A program made the position numbers and the translations under genes. From IMG/VR virus record IMGVR_UViG_3300025671_000206, positions 1-36,120 of that record: a DNA stretch of 36,120 nucleotides; one strand, given 5' to 3'. This document shows positions 1 through 7,370 of the stretch, piece after piece. Position 1 is the first letter of the stretch. Every line of letters starts with the position of its first letter. The notes below the pieces were generated by a model. That model searched no databases and was not told where the DNA came from. It worked only from the letters and a program-made list of their open reading frames with translations. The DNA comes from a virus.

Positions 1-1
1 T

Positions 2-106
2 AATTTGGAAACGCCAAAAGGATATGATGTGCGTGGATTAGATGCAGACGTTGACTTAATAGACTATGAGTTTATAGAACGTGGTGCGGTGGCAAATGTT
101 TTATAA
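2..106 (+). CDS. 3' end of an unidentified gene (partial at window start)
   Basis: An open frame enters from the left edge and stops at TAA 104-106, giving 34 residues that end ERGAVANVL. The tail is acidic (GLDADVDLIDYEF) and I do not recognise a family. Codons use TG and CA freely (ttg, gtg, gat-gtg, gca), unlike most of the window. It shares its composition with the next two small genes, so the left 600 bases look like one block of different recent history. The stop overlaps the start of the next small frame. Confidence 0.5.
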   Translation, partial: NLETPKGYDVRGLDADVDLIDYEFIERGAVANVL

Positions 107-203
107 CGCCAAAGCGAAAAGCCGTTTCAATGGCTCTTTGCTGACCGTTGAAGAGCGTTTTAATGCGAATTATTTATTGAGAAGAAGTAAAACAAGAAAT
201 TAA
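96..203 (+). CDS. possible 35-residue protein
   Basis: A short ATG frame starts 11 bases inside the end of the previous gene and stops at TAA 201-203. The product is basic at its end (LLRRSKTRN) with no recognisable domain. The 11-base overlap is the kind of coupling seen at 14997/15007 and 32362/32372 in this window, which is the main argument that it is real. It is too short to be certain and could be chance. Composition is ordinary, with TG and CA present. Confidence 0.3.
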   Translation: MFYNAKAKSRFNGSLLTVEERFNANYLLRRSKTRN

Positions 204-255
204 AAAACTTTAAATACCGTCAGTGTATTGACGCAAATAAATTAAATAGAAGATT

Positions 256-582
256 ATGAAAATGACGAACGAAGAAATTAAGGAAGTATTAGATGCTTTT
301 GATTTAGGGAAGCAAATTGAAGAGTACGGAGAACAAGAAAAGTATTGGTTTAAATTTTTAGGAGAAAAAGAAGTTATGATAAGGCTAATTTCAAGAGGGG
401 TTGAATACAGAGTTAAACCCGAACCGGAAAAGGTAGAGCTTTACGGTAGGTTTAATTTAGGTAACTCCGTATTAGACTTTACAGAGGATATCTGGGTAGA
501 GTCAGACACTCATAAACTCTCCTACCTATTAGACGAAAATGGAGAGCCGATTTGCGATAGTATTAAACTTGAGAAGCTATAA
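256..582 (+). CDS. hypothetical protein, 108 aa
   Basis: Acidic soluble protein with no signal peptide or membrane segment and no family I recognise. It begins with a helical NEEIKEVLDAF stretch followed by alternating strand-like segments. ATG 262 (third codon) is an alternative start. Upstream, a small inverted repeat CGTCA/TGACG (218-222 and 229-233) sits in AT-rich DNA and might belong to a promoter, but there is no clear match to the conserved promoters further right. The gene ends just before a strong terminator, so it closes its transcription unit. TG and CA are not avoided here. Confidence 0.75.
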   Translation: MKMTNEEIKEVLDAFDLGKQIEEYGEQEKYWFKFLGEKEVMIRLISRGVEYRVKPEPEKVELYGRFNLGNSVLDFTEDIWVESDTHKLSYLLDENGEPICDSIKLEKL

Positions 583-587
583 ATTAA

Positions 588-614
588 GGAGAGGTTAACG
601 CCTCTCTTTTTTAT
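588..614 (+). terminator. Rho-independent terminator
   Basis: GAGAGG (589-594), a six-base loop, CCTCTC (601-606) and a run of T (607-612) form a classic intrinsic terminator just after the stop of the 256-582 gene. It separates the ordinary-composition left block from the TG/CA-free stretch that follows. Confidence 0.85.
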
Positions 615-748
615 TAAGTCTAACGATCTAAAAGCTAAAAACACCTCCTAAAACTATACTAACTAAACTACCGGATTAAACTACTTAAACCTAACTAAAC
701 TCGCCTCCTCTTAAAAAGCTAACTACTTAATTATTAGACGTTTTAATC

Positions 749-861
749 GTTCGAAAGGGTTCGAAAGGATTAACTAAGGGTTAATAAAGGGTTAGAAACC
801 GTTACGGAATCGTTCGAAATATAGAAGTAGAAACTTAAGTTAAAGCTTAATATAATTTAAT
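749..861. repeat. intergenic repeat module, copy 1
   Basis: Contains GTTCGAAAGG units at 749 and 759, GTTCGAAA at 812, a TTACGGAAtCGTTCG block (803-815), AAAGGGTTA (787-795) and AAGCTTAATATAATTTAAT (843-861). The same pieces in the same order of types recur in the gap after the tail-tube gene. GTTCGAAAGGATTA is identical in both copies (759-772 and 13277-13290). The TTCGAA cores are palindromic, which suits a protein-binding site or iteron, but the function is unknown. Confidence 0.6.
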
Positions 862-1076
862 CTATCTAGTAAGCTAACGCGTAACGTACCTACCGGACTA
901 CGTCCTTACCGACTACGATTTTTAAAAGAAGCGATTTAAAGAACTTTCTAAGACTTAGATAATAGATAATACTATTTTATATTTAAAGTTAACGAGAGAG
1001 GCTAAAAAAGGGTTTAAATCGGATTTATTTATTTAAGGTTAAGGTTAAGATTTAACTTTTAAGTTAGAAGAGGGTT

Positions 1077-1089
1077 TAGTATATTTACG
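1077..1089 (+). promoter_or_regulatory. candidate promoter box before the first structural gene
   Basis: TTTAGTATATTTACG lies directly before ATG 1092. TATATTTA resembles a Bacteroidetes -7 box (TAnnTTTG). The core TTAGTATATTTA recurs exactly at 19934-19945, and nearly so at 28475-28485, always in short gaps before genes. If used here, transcripts would be leaderless or nearly so. The AT-rich setting makes chance matches easy, so this stays tentative. Confidence 0.3.
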
Positions 1090-1091
1090 AT

Positions 1092-1340
1092 ATGAATATA
1101 GACGACGCTATACGAAGGACGGGTTATAAGGCTAATATAGAAGACTTTAAGACCGTAGTAGAGTGGTATATTAAGGAGAAGAAAGGAGTAGACGTTAAGA
1201 TAGACTTATACTCGGAAGCTATTATGGGACGTAATAGAATTAATCCTATAGTCTTTAATCTCCACGTTAAGAGACTACTTAGAGCCTACGTATACGCTTT
1301 AGAGTATTATAGAAACGATTATAAAAATGATATCGATTAA
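1092..1340 (+). CDS. hypothetical protein, 82 aa
   Basis: First gene of the structural operon. A predominantly helical, basic small protein (IRRTGYKANIEDFKTVVEWYI, then RLLRAYVYALEYYRNDY) with no family I recognise. Its 3' end overlaps the next start by 14 bases, the same overlap length seen at 30579/30592 and 34608/34621, which supports translational coupling. TG and CA are almost absent apart from required codons. Position ahead of connector and tail genes suggests a virion-assembly or regulatory role, but nothing in the sequence proves it. Confidence 0.7.
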   Translation: MNIDDAIRRTGYKANIEDFKTVVEWYIKEKKGVDVKIDLYSEAIMGRNRINPIVFNLHVKRLLRAYVYALEYYRNDYKNDID

Positions 1341-1560
1341 AGAAAGAGGATTACCGGAGACGGATAGGACTTACCTAATACTATCTCCTGATTACGAGTC
1401 TAAGCCTTTCGAAGCTTACTTAGACGATAACGGCGACTGGCACGATGCGAGAGTACCTAAGAGCGGATTAGCTTTTATATTTTACGAGGTAACGCATTAC
1501 GAACCGGTAGACCTATTAGAGAATATAGATGATTTAGAAAATGAAGAAGACGAAAGTTAA
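1327..1560 (+). CDS. DUF551-like small protein, 77 aa
   Basis: The opening ISIKERGLPETDRTYLIL, an aromatic GDWHDARV in the middle and VTHYEPV near residue 60 match the pattern I recall for DUF551 proteins (a short beta domain, W-x-S-v-e-e-r-LP at the start and TH-W-x-P at the end), common in phages and prophages with unknown function. The tail is strongly acidic (ENIDDLENEEDES). The start overlaps the previous gene by 14 bases and the end overlaps the next small gene. The assignment is from memory of the motif pattern. Confidence 0.55.
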   Translation: MISIKERGLPETDRTYLILSPDYESKPFEAYLDDNGDWHDARVPKSGLAFIFYEVTHYEPVDLLENIDDLENEEDES

Positions 1561-1717
1561 ATTTAAGACCTTAGAGGGTACGATCGAACACGGGTATATC
1601 GACGGATATTTACCAGGCTCGGGTATCGATGCTTATGCTATCGTAATTTTAGGAAGTCAGATTAAGCTAATTAATATAAAAATGTTAGAAGTAATCGGAA
1701 ACGAAGTAGAGCTATGA
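1541..1717 (+). CDS. hypothetical protein, 58 aa
   Basis: Small gene in another frame than its neighbours. It starts at ATG 1541 inside the end of the DUF551-like gene and ends at TGA 1715-1717, where ATGA joins it to the next start at 1714. The product begins basic (MKKTKVKFKTLEG) and then alternates short strands (GSGIDAYAIVILGSQIKLINIKML), which looks like a small beta-barrel fold. It fills what would otherwise be a gap of about 150 bases, and the double overlap argues that it is translated. Function unknown. Confidence 0.65.
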   Translation: MKKTKVKFKTLEGTIEHGYIDGYLPGSGIDAYAIVILGSQIKLINIKMLEVIGNEVEL

Positions 1718-2400
1718 TAAAAGGACACTTAGTAAGAAACGAAGAAAGAATAGACTTTTCTATACCGAGCGGTTGGAACGAGTTAACCTTAGAAACCTTC
1801 GAAAAGGTTAAAGAGGATAGTGACGCTTTAGAAGTATTCTCCGCTTTATCCGGATTAGATATAGAGTTTATTAAGCTATGCGACGTAAAGGAGGTAGAGT
1901 TCGTAGTATCGCAGTTAGAGACGTTATTTAACGAGAAAGACTTAGAAGACTTAAAGGAGGTAGTAGATAGCTTTACTATTAGAGGTAGGACGTTTAGACT
2001 TCCTTCCGATCTCCTTAGTATTAAAGCCGGTCAGTACTGGGATATTAAGAAAGTAGAGGAGCTTTATCGAGGTAAACCTAACGAAGCGGTAAGAGCATTA
2101 ATATCTTACTTAGCTATAGAAGAGGGTAAGGAGTACGATTATAAGGACGTAGAGGAAAAGTTAGAACTATTTAAAGAGTTAGACGTAGAGAGAGCTTTTA
2201 AGATTCGCTCTTTTTTTTTAGGCAATCTAATCTTATCTACGACAGATTTAAACCTCTCTTCGATAAAGAGTATGAAGCGAAAGAACTTAAAGCGGGGTAC
2301 GATACTATTAGCCGTAAGTACGGCTCTTTACTTACCGTCTATAGCTTGGCTCAAGATAAAGCGATTATTTCGGCTATTTTCGGGGAAAAAGAAAAGATAA
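1714..2400 (+). CDS. tail/assembly protein, zero-frame product (possible tail assembly chaperone), 228 aa
   Basis: Acidic, mostly helical N-terminal part (for example SGWNELTLETFEKVKE, then repeated Glu/Lys/Leu helices) up to about residue 168. From there a run of nine T leads into a very basic, hydrophobic tail of about 59 residues ending FSGKKKR that looks unlike the rest. The alternative -1 frame gives a more convincing continuation that reaches exactly to the next gene. The zero-frame product would then be the short form, like lambda gpG, or an artefact if the T-run length is wrong. The family was not recognised beyond general resemblance to tail assembly chaperones. Confidence 0.6.
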   Translation: MIKGHLVRNEERIDFSIPSGWNELTLETFEKVKEDSDALEVFSALSGLDIEFIKLCDVKEVEFVVSQLETLFNEKDLEDLKEVVDSFTIRGRTFRLPSDLLSIKAGQYWDIKKVEELYRGKPNEAVRALISYLAIEEGKEYDYKDVEEKLELFKELDVERAFKIRSFFLGNLILSTTDLNLSSIKSMKRKNLKRGTILLAVSTALYLPSIAWLKIKRLFRLFSGKKKR

Positions 2401-2486
2401 CGGACTATAGCGTAGGAGAAGTCTTTACGTATATGTTAGTTAAACAGGAAAAGAATGAATGCGATTATAAATATCAGAGAGAATGA
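1714..2486 (+). CDS. probable -1 frameshift fusion product, 257 aa
   Basis: Reading 1714-2220 and then shifting back one base gives 169 residues followed by 88 more, starting RQSNLIYDRFKPLF and ending at TGA 2484-2486, which overlaps the next ATG (2483) as ATGA. The -1 frame is open only from 2202 (stop TAA at 2199-2201) and has no start codon until late, so it can be reached only by slippage or if the T run has an indel. The added domain is helical (SLLTVYSLAQDKAIIS, then VGEVFTYMLVKQEKNE), reminiscent of tail assembly chaperone C-termini. Such chaperones commonly use frameshifting. Here the gene lies five genes before the tape measure rather than next to it. Confidence 0.6.
2211..2220 (+). 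other. slippery site TTTTTTTTTA for -1 frameshift
   Basis: Nine T then A. In the zero frame of the 1714 gene the last seven bases read T TTT TTA, the canonical X XXY YYZ heptamer in the correct phase and the same heptamer used by the HIV gag-pol site. It is immediately followed by the point where the -1 frame becomes the better coding frame. The run could also be a sequencing indel. Confidence 0.6.
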
Positions 2487-2977
2487 ATTTAAATACAGTA
2501 CAAGGAATATTTAAAGACTTAGCTACTAAGCATAAGGCTATTAAGACTTTTTATACAGGGATAGCTGGAGAGTTTAACACGGACTTCGATTTAAGTTATC
2601 CGGCGTTAATTATCGACCCGGTATCGATTACTAAGTCGGCGAGAGAAGGATTCTTCGTTAATAACTGGAATATAGTAATGGAGGTAATAGACCTTCTATC
2701 CGACGAGCGAACTATGGACGAGGTTAATACCGTCTTAGATTCTACTCAGAAGATATTAGACCAGGTTTTAACGAGGTTTATAACGGACTTTAACGATAAG
2801 TTAGTAGAGTATAATAACGAAGAGCATAGAGCGGACTTTACTATTCAAGATAACTTTACGGTCTTACCTTTAATCGACGATACGGATAAGAGCCATACGG
2901 GGTGGCAGGTATCCTTTACTATAACCGAGCAAGTTAGATTCTCTACTTGTTGTAATTCAGATGTATTCGATGCCTAG
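2483..2977 (+). CDS. probable tail completion / neck protein, 164 aa
   Basis: Alpha/beta protein of the size usual for phage tail-terminator or connector proteins. It opens with a helix (LNTVQGIFKDLATKHKAIK), contains the phrase YPALIIDPVS and ends with a strand-rich segment (WQVSFTITEQVRFS) typical of proteins that take part in neck rings. It sits between the putative chaperone and an HK97 gp10-like protein, which is the normal neighbourhood for such genes. Its start overlaps the -1 frame product and its end overlaps the next start. The specific family is inferred mainly from context. Confidence 0.5.
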   Translation: MNLNTVQGIFKDLATKHKAIKTFYTGIAGEFNTDFDLSYPALIIDPVSITKSAREGFFVNNWNIVMEVIDLLSDERTMDEVNTVLDSTQKILDQVLTRFITDFNDKLVEYNNEEHRADFTIQDNFTVLPLIDDTDKSHTGWQVSFTITEQVRFSTCCNSDVFDA

Positions 2978-3431
2978 ACCTTTCTCCCAGACTAAGTTAA
3001 GAGTTAAGATAGCCTCTTTCGATATGATAGACGATATTATAGACGATCTAAATAAAGGAGATAAGAACGCCTCCGGAGATTTAGCTAAATCTTTAAAAGT
3101 CGAAGTAGCGGAGGGAGGTTCTTTAATATCGGTAAGGTTTAAAGCTAAGGAGTATTGGAAGTACGTAGACGGAGGAAGAAGACCAGGTAAACGACCTCCT
3201 ATAGCTCCTTTAGAAAGGTGGATAGTAAAGAAATTAGGGTTATCCGACGAGGATAGTATTAAGTCTATAGCCTTCGCTATAGCTAATAAGATTAAGAAGA
3301 AAGGTATTAAGCCTACTTATATCTTTAGAGATAACGTAAGAAAGTTTAAAGGAAAATTACGTATATTATTAACGGACGTTAGTAAAGAGGACGTAACTAA
3401 AGAAATTAGAAAAATATTAAATAGAAAATGA
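2970..3431 (+). CDS. HK97 gp10-like head-tail/tail completion protein, 153 aa
   Basis: A helical N-terminal third is followed by a strand (SLISVRFKAKEYWKYVDGG), a Pro/Arg-rich loop (RRPGKRPPIAPLERWI) and a helical end with GIKPTYIFRDNV. That order, with YWKYVDGG and xPTYIFRD, fits the HK97 gp10 / tail-completion family in Bacteroidota phages, which joins tail tube to connector. I prefer ATG 2970 (MPRPFSQ), with ATG 2961 three codons earlier also possible. Both overlap the previous gene. The end joins the next gene through ATGA. Confidence 0.6.
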   Translation: MPRPFSQTKLRVKIASFDMIDDIIDDLNKGDKNASGDLAKSLKVEVAEGGSLISVRFKAKEYWKYVDGGRRPGKRPPIAPLERWIVKKLGLSDEDSIKSIAFAIANKIKKKGIKPTYIFRDNVRKFKGKLRILLTDVSKEDVTKEIRKILNRK

Positions 3432-3853
3432 GTACGATTTTAACAACGACTTACGGAGCTACCGTAACGATTAACGGTAGTACATACGCCGTAGCTAATA
3501 ACGAGAGTATAACTTTAACGGGAGAAGAAGCGGTAAAGCAGGTAGTTAGCGTACCTACTTCGGAGACTACTATAGCTAATTTAGGAGCGGTAGGACCAGC
3601 ATCGTTAACAGACTTAAGCTACTTAGTAGTAATTAATAGAGACGGTACTAACTTCGTAAGGCTAAGGCTATCGGATACGGGAGGAGCTACTATGGACGTT
3701 AAATTAGAGCCTAATAGAGCTTTTATCTTTAATAGTAGGGAGTTAAGCGTATCGGCTACAGAGGGAGCTTTCGCGTCTTTCTCTAATATCGATAATATTA
3801 AGGCTCAAGCGAATACTGCAGCTTGTGACGTAGAACTTTTATTAGCTTACTAA
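3428..3853 (+). CDS. putative beta-rich virion protein, 141 aa
   Basis: Almost entirely strand-forming, rich in Thr, Ser, Ala and Val, no membrane segment, few charged runs. Examples are YGATVTINGSTYAV and SYLVVINRDGTNFVRLRLSD. This is the profile of a tail-tube, tail-associated or decoration protein. It has no Cys pattern or motif that fixes the family. It lies between connector and large tail genes, two bases before the next start. A larger tail-tube candidate lies after the capsid gene (12681), so this one may instead be a minor tail or spike-associated subunit. Confidence 0.5.
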   Translation: MSTILTTTYGATVTINGSTYAVANNESITLTGEEAVKQVVSVPTSETTIANLGAVGPASLTDLSYLVVINRDGTNFVRLRLSDTGGATMDVKLEPNRAFIFNSRELSVSATEGAFASFSNIDNIKAQANTAACDVELLLAY

Positions 3854-3855
3854 TT

Positions 3856-5358
3856 ATGGCTTTAACGGTAACACAGAGACCGGATAGCTATAGTGCCGCC
3901 TATTTACCGGTAGAGTATAAATTAACTTCGGACTTATCTCCTAATAGTATTTCCGGAGAGATCGATAGTAACGGTACTTTATTTGGTTCGGATAACTCAG
4001 GGGAGGATATTTTAGTAGGTACTCAGCCTTTACCTTTAGTAGTAGGCGATTACGTTTACTTAGAGAATGCCGGAGTCTATAACGGAGTACATAGAGTAAG
4101 CGGTATTAATAACGGAGTAGAGGGTATTAGCGTAACTGGTTTCTTTATAGATACTCCAGTAACTACTAATACTACCTTACCTGGTATACTTAAGCAAGCG
4201 GTAGAGGTTAGTAAGTACTATAATAACTATTCGGCGGTATTAGACGTTTATATTAGCGGTTCTTTCGTAGTAAGGTTAAGAAAGAGGAGAGATTTTAATA
4301 ACGAGTTCGTATTCGACTTATCTAGTATTATTCAGGAGTATTTAGGTAGCGACTTATTAGCTTTAGGAACTTCGACTACTTTAACGGCTACGGACTTAGC
4401 TAAGAGCGTTTATATTCAGTACGCGGAGGAGTACGACGTAATAACCGACGGTATAGCGGATTTAACTTTAGGTTCTTTTACGGACGATAGCGTTAATACT
4501 TTTACGGCGGTTAATAGTACTATCCCTTACGTATTTATGAAAGACTTCTCTATATCTTCTACTAACTATAACTTATCCGATTACTGGGAGAATAACATTA
4601 CAGGTTCTAACACTTACGAGTTATTAACGGCTCAACCTAACGTAAGGATAAAAGCGGAGGATAGTTATCAGGTTAGCTTTATTAACGGAGCTACTCAATC
4701 GGGAGGTGTTCCTTGGGGTCCAGGTTCTATAGATTTAGACTTAATAGTAACGAGTTACGACTCTTCTAATAACGTTTTAGGTAGTAGTACGGTTAACGTT
4801 ACGAGCGGTCAGGGAGATACGCTTATTAACGTTTATAACGTACCGGTAGGACCAAGTAACTTAGGAGCTAATATATCTACGGGAGCGGTTAAGTACGAAA
4901 TCTATTTTAGATTAGCTGGTACTAAGATTACTAATACTAAGACTTTCTTAATCGTAGACGACTGTGAACGTATAGAGAGGCGTTTCGAGTGGGTTAATAA
5001 GTTAGGAGGCTTAGACTCTTTTACTTTTAAGGGTAAAGAGACTCGAGATATAGACGTAGAAAAAGAGACTTTTAAGAGGGTTATTAACTATCCGAGAACT
5101 TTACCGGAGAGATCGGTAACGACTTTCGGTGTAACTACTAAAGATATTTACACGGTTAATAGCGGTATCGTAGATAAGGAGGAGAAAGAATGGCTAATCG
5201 ACTTAGTAGAGTCTCCGGAGGTTTACTTAGTGGTTGACGGTTATAGATTACCGGTTCAGGTTAATACTACTTTCGGTATCGAGCAGTTAGCGGAGTATAG
5301 TTATAACGTGACTTTAGAATACGAATTAGCTTACGAAAAGATAATACAGAGAAATTAA
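3856..5358 (+). CDS. large tail protein (baseplate/distal tail-like), 500 aa
   Basis: Strand-rich protein with several Ig-like stretches (VYLENAGVYNGVHRVSGINNGVEG, here positions 66-89, and VTSYDSSNNVLGSSTVNVTS around residue 300). The C-terminal part has charged helices (CERIERRFEWVNKLGG, DKEEKEWLIDLVESPEVYLVVDGYRLP) that resemble baseplate proteins of Bacteroidota siphoviruses. It overlaps the 670 aa gene by one base (TAATG) and the pair precedes the tape measure, the reverse of the common tape-measure-first order. Role in the tail tip is inferred from size and place. Confidence 0.5.
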   Translation: MALTVTQRPDSYSAAYLPVEYKLTSDLSPNSISGEIDSNGTLFGSDNSGEDILVGTQPLPLVVGDYVYLENAGVYNGVHRVSGINNGVEGISVTGFFIDTPVTTNTTLPGILKQAVEVSKYYNNYSAVLDVYISGSFVVRLRKRRDFNNEFVFDLSSIIQEYLGSDLLALGTSTTLTATDLAKSVYIQYAEEYDVITDGIADLTLGSFTDDSVNTFTAVNSTIPYVFMKDFSISSTNYNLSDYWENNITGSNTYELLTAQPNVRIKAEDSYQVSFINGATQSGGVPWGPGSIDLDLIVTSYDSSNNVLGSSTVNVTSGQGDTLINVYNVPVGPSNLGANISTGAVKYEIYFRLAGTKITNTKTFLIVDDCERIERRFEWVNKLGGLDSFTFKGKETRDIDVEKETFKRVINYPRTLPERSVTTFGVTTKDIYTVNSGIVDKEEKEWLIDLVESPEVYLVVDGYRLPVQVNTTFGIEQLAEYSYNVTLEYELAYEKIIQRN

Positions 5359-7370
5359 TGGCTACACCTTTAAATATTTACGAATTAGATAAGTTTAATC
5401 CTTACGAGTTCTTTATTCCTTTAACGTTTAGTATTAATGACTTTAGAGATATATCGACTCGTAACGGAACTTTCTCTAAGACGGTTAAAATACCAGGAAC
5501 TAAGAAGAACGATTCTTTATTAGGTCATAGCTTCGATATTACGGCAGAGGGTTTCTTCGATAGGAATAAGAGAGTACCGGCGGTAATAGAAAAGGACGGA
5601 ATAACTTACTTAGACGGCTCTATGCAGTTAAAAAGCGTAGATATAAGCGACGATAAGAATTGGGTTTATAATATTATCCTTTACTCCGACCTATCCGACT
5701 GGGGAGCTTTAATTAAGAATAAGAATATACGAGACTTAGACTATGATACTATTACCTATAATCCTACTAACGTTGAGGCTTCTTGGTCTTATAATGGCAG
5801 GGATAATGGTTATACTTTTCCTCTTATTAACTACGGTTATTTCGACGGAGATACTGAATCTACTAATCAACAGGTAGAGGAGTTCTTACCTTCGGTTTTC
5901 GTTTACGACGTATTTAGAAAGATATTTAAGGATATAGGTTATAATCTTAAACCAGGATTTTTTAACCGTCAGGAGTTTAGAGACTTAATTATGCCGGCTA
6001 TTAAGACCGACTTATCTACTTCTACGGATACTTTAAACGAGAATAGGTTAGAGGTTAAGAGTTTCTACGGTTTATACTTTCCTCAGAGGGTAGAGAGTCA
6101 GGATATATTCTTGTCTTTTAACGACGTAGATTACGACGGAGGGTCTAACTATAGCTCCGCTACTATCCCTTATATCGCTCCTTTTTTAGGAGGTAGTTAT
6201 AGTGGTACGGCTTCGGTATCTATTAAGAACGCTCAGATAATTAGTAATAATATCGATATAATTATAGAGGAATATACTCCGGCGTTAGTATTCGTTAAGA
6301 ACTTAGCTTTCGAAACTATCGACCTACCTTCTAACTCTAACTCCGCTACTATCGATTTATCTTTTACCGATATATCTATAGACCAGGGTAATTATATTAG
6401 AGTTAAGATGCATTCCGATAATCCTAACCCTAAAATAGACGTTATAGCTAATAGCCTTAACGTTACTCCTGTATCCGCTCCTTTATCGAACGGAGAGGAG
6501 ATTAGTATTAAAGACTTCGTTTACGATATGGCTCAGAGTACTTTCGTTAAATACTTCGTACAGTTATTTAACTTAGTTCACGTTACGGACGATAAAGCTA
6601 AGACGGTAGAGTTCTTTCATAGAGACGACTTTTATAAACCTATCGAGGAAGCGGAAGACTGGACCGAAAAGAGAGACGTTTCGAGGAGGCAGACTATCGA
6701 GCAGTTAGACGATAAATTAAATAGAGAGTTAGTTTTCGAGTACGAAGAAGATGATAACGACCAACTATTAAAGAACTTCGAAGATATATGGAATACTAAC
6801 CTAACCGACGATAGTAGAGAGTTAGATAACGAATTTTTAAAAGATGAGAAAAAGGTCGCGAATATTCGTTTCTCTGGAAGTGTGGGAAGCGGTCGTATTA
6901 CCCAGACAGCAGGTGGAAGTTTATATATGCCTCAATTAATAACTAACTTTAAAACTACAGGTAGCGAGGTTGAATTAAATCCGAGACTATTAATATACGA
7001 AGGTTTAAAGAGTGGTAATTTTACTTTCGAAGGTTCTTTAAAGTCAGAGTATCCGGCGAGTTACTTCGTTAAGAAAACCTCTGGACCGTTCGACGTTTCT
7101 TTAAGCTTTAAGAACTTAAACGAGGTAGATAAGTCTATACAGATTAACGACGTAGGATTAGTCGATAGGTTTTATAAGGAACAGATAAGACAGTTTAATA
7201 ACGCTCGTTTATACACGGTTTATCTTAAATTAACTGCCGTAGATATAGTTAATTTAAACTTTAGAACTCCTAAATTAATTAACGGAGTTTATTACTATCT
7301 TAATAAGGTAGAAGATTATAAAGCCGGAGTTAACGAACCGGTTAAATGTGAATTAATACAAATAGTATAA
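5358..7370 (+). CDS. large tail tip / baseplate hub-like protein, 670 aa
   Basis: The N-terminus (NIYELDKFNPYEFFIPLTFS, then RNGTFSKTVKIPGTKKND) fits a pattern I recall from minor tail proteins of Bacteroidota phages, where a dit-like domain is followed by a long hub region. Mid-protein segments are beta-rich. The end (YYLNKVEDYKAGVNEPVKCELIQIV) is a typical strand-rich tail-protein close. The stretch 6,870-6,990 has noticeably more TG and CA than its surroundings, as though a short piece was replaced by recombination. It is joined to the tape-measure gene by TAATG. Confidence 0.55.
   Translation: MATPLNIYELDKFNPYEFFIPLTFSINDFRDISTRNGTFSKTVKIPGTKKNDSLLGHSFDITAEGFFDRNKRVPAVIEKDGITYLDGSMQLKSVDISDDKNWVYNIILYSDLSDWGALIKNKNIRDLDYDTITYNPTNVEASWSYNGRDNGYTFPLINYGYFDGDTESTNQQVEEFLPSVFVYDVFRKIFKDIGYNLKPGFFNRQEFRDLIMPAIKTDLSTSTDTLNENRLEVKSFYGLYFPQRVESQDIFLSFNDVDYDGGSNYSSATIPYIAPFLGGSYSGTASVSIKNAQIISNNIDIIIEEYTPALVFVKNLAFETIDLPSNSNSATIDLSFTDISIDQGNYIRVKMHSDNPNPKIDVIANSLNVTPVSAPLSNGEEISIKDFVYDMAQSTFVKYFVQLFNLVHVTDDKAKTVEFFHRDDFYKPIEEAEDWTEKRDVSRRQTIEQLDDKLNRELVFEYEEDDNDQLLKNFEDIWNTNLTDDSRELDNEFLKDEKKVANIRFSGSVGSGRITQTAGGSLYMPQLITNFKTTGSEVELNPRLLIYEGLKSGNFTFEGSLKSEYPASYFVKKTSGPFDVSLSFKNLNEVDKSIQINDVGLVDRFYKEQIRQFNNARLYTVYLKLTAVDIVNLNFRTPKLINGVYYYLNKVEDYKAGVNEPVKCELIQIV

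Larger units (their letters stand above)
615..1091. other. gene-free stretch with no start codon on either strand
   Basis: No gene is supported here. From 644 up to the ATG at 1092 there is not one CA and not one TG dinucleotide, so ATG, GTG and TTG are absent on both strands and no conventional gene can begin. The content is AT-rich with TTCGAA palindromes at 750, 760 and 813, GGGTTA-type repeats, and a segment shared with the gap at 13233-13407. It may hold an origin, packaging or regulatory site, or the leader of the late operon. I cannot assign one. Confidence 0.7.

Noticed and set aside
218-233. CGTCA/TGACG inverted repeat as a terminator or promoter
   Set aside because: The stem is only five pairs with no T tract, and the surrounding boxes do not match the conserved promoters; kept only as a remark.
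644-1091. Possible short genes in the gap before the structural operon
   Set aside because: There is no ATG, GTG or TTG on either strand, since neither TG nor CA occurs.
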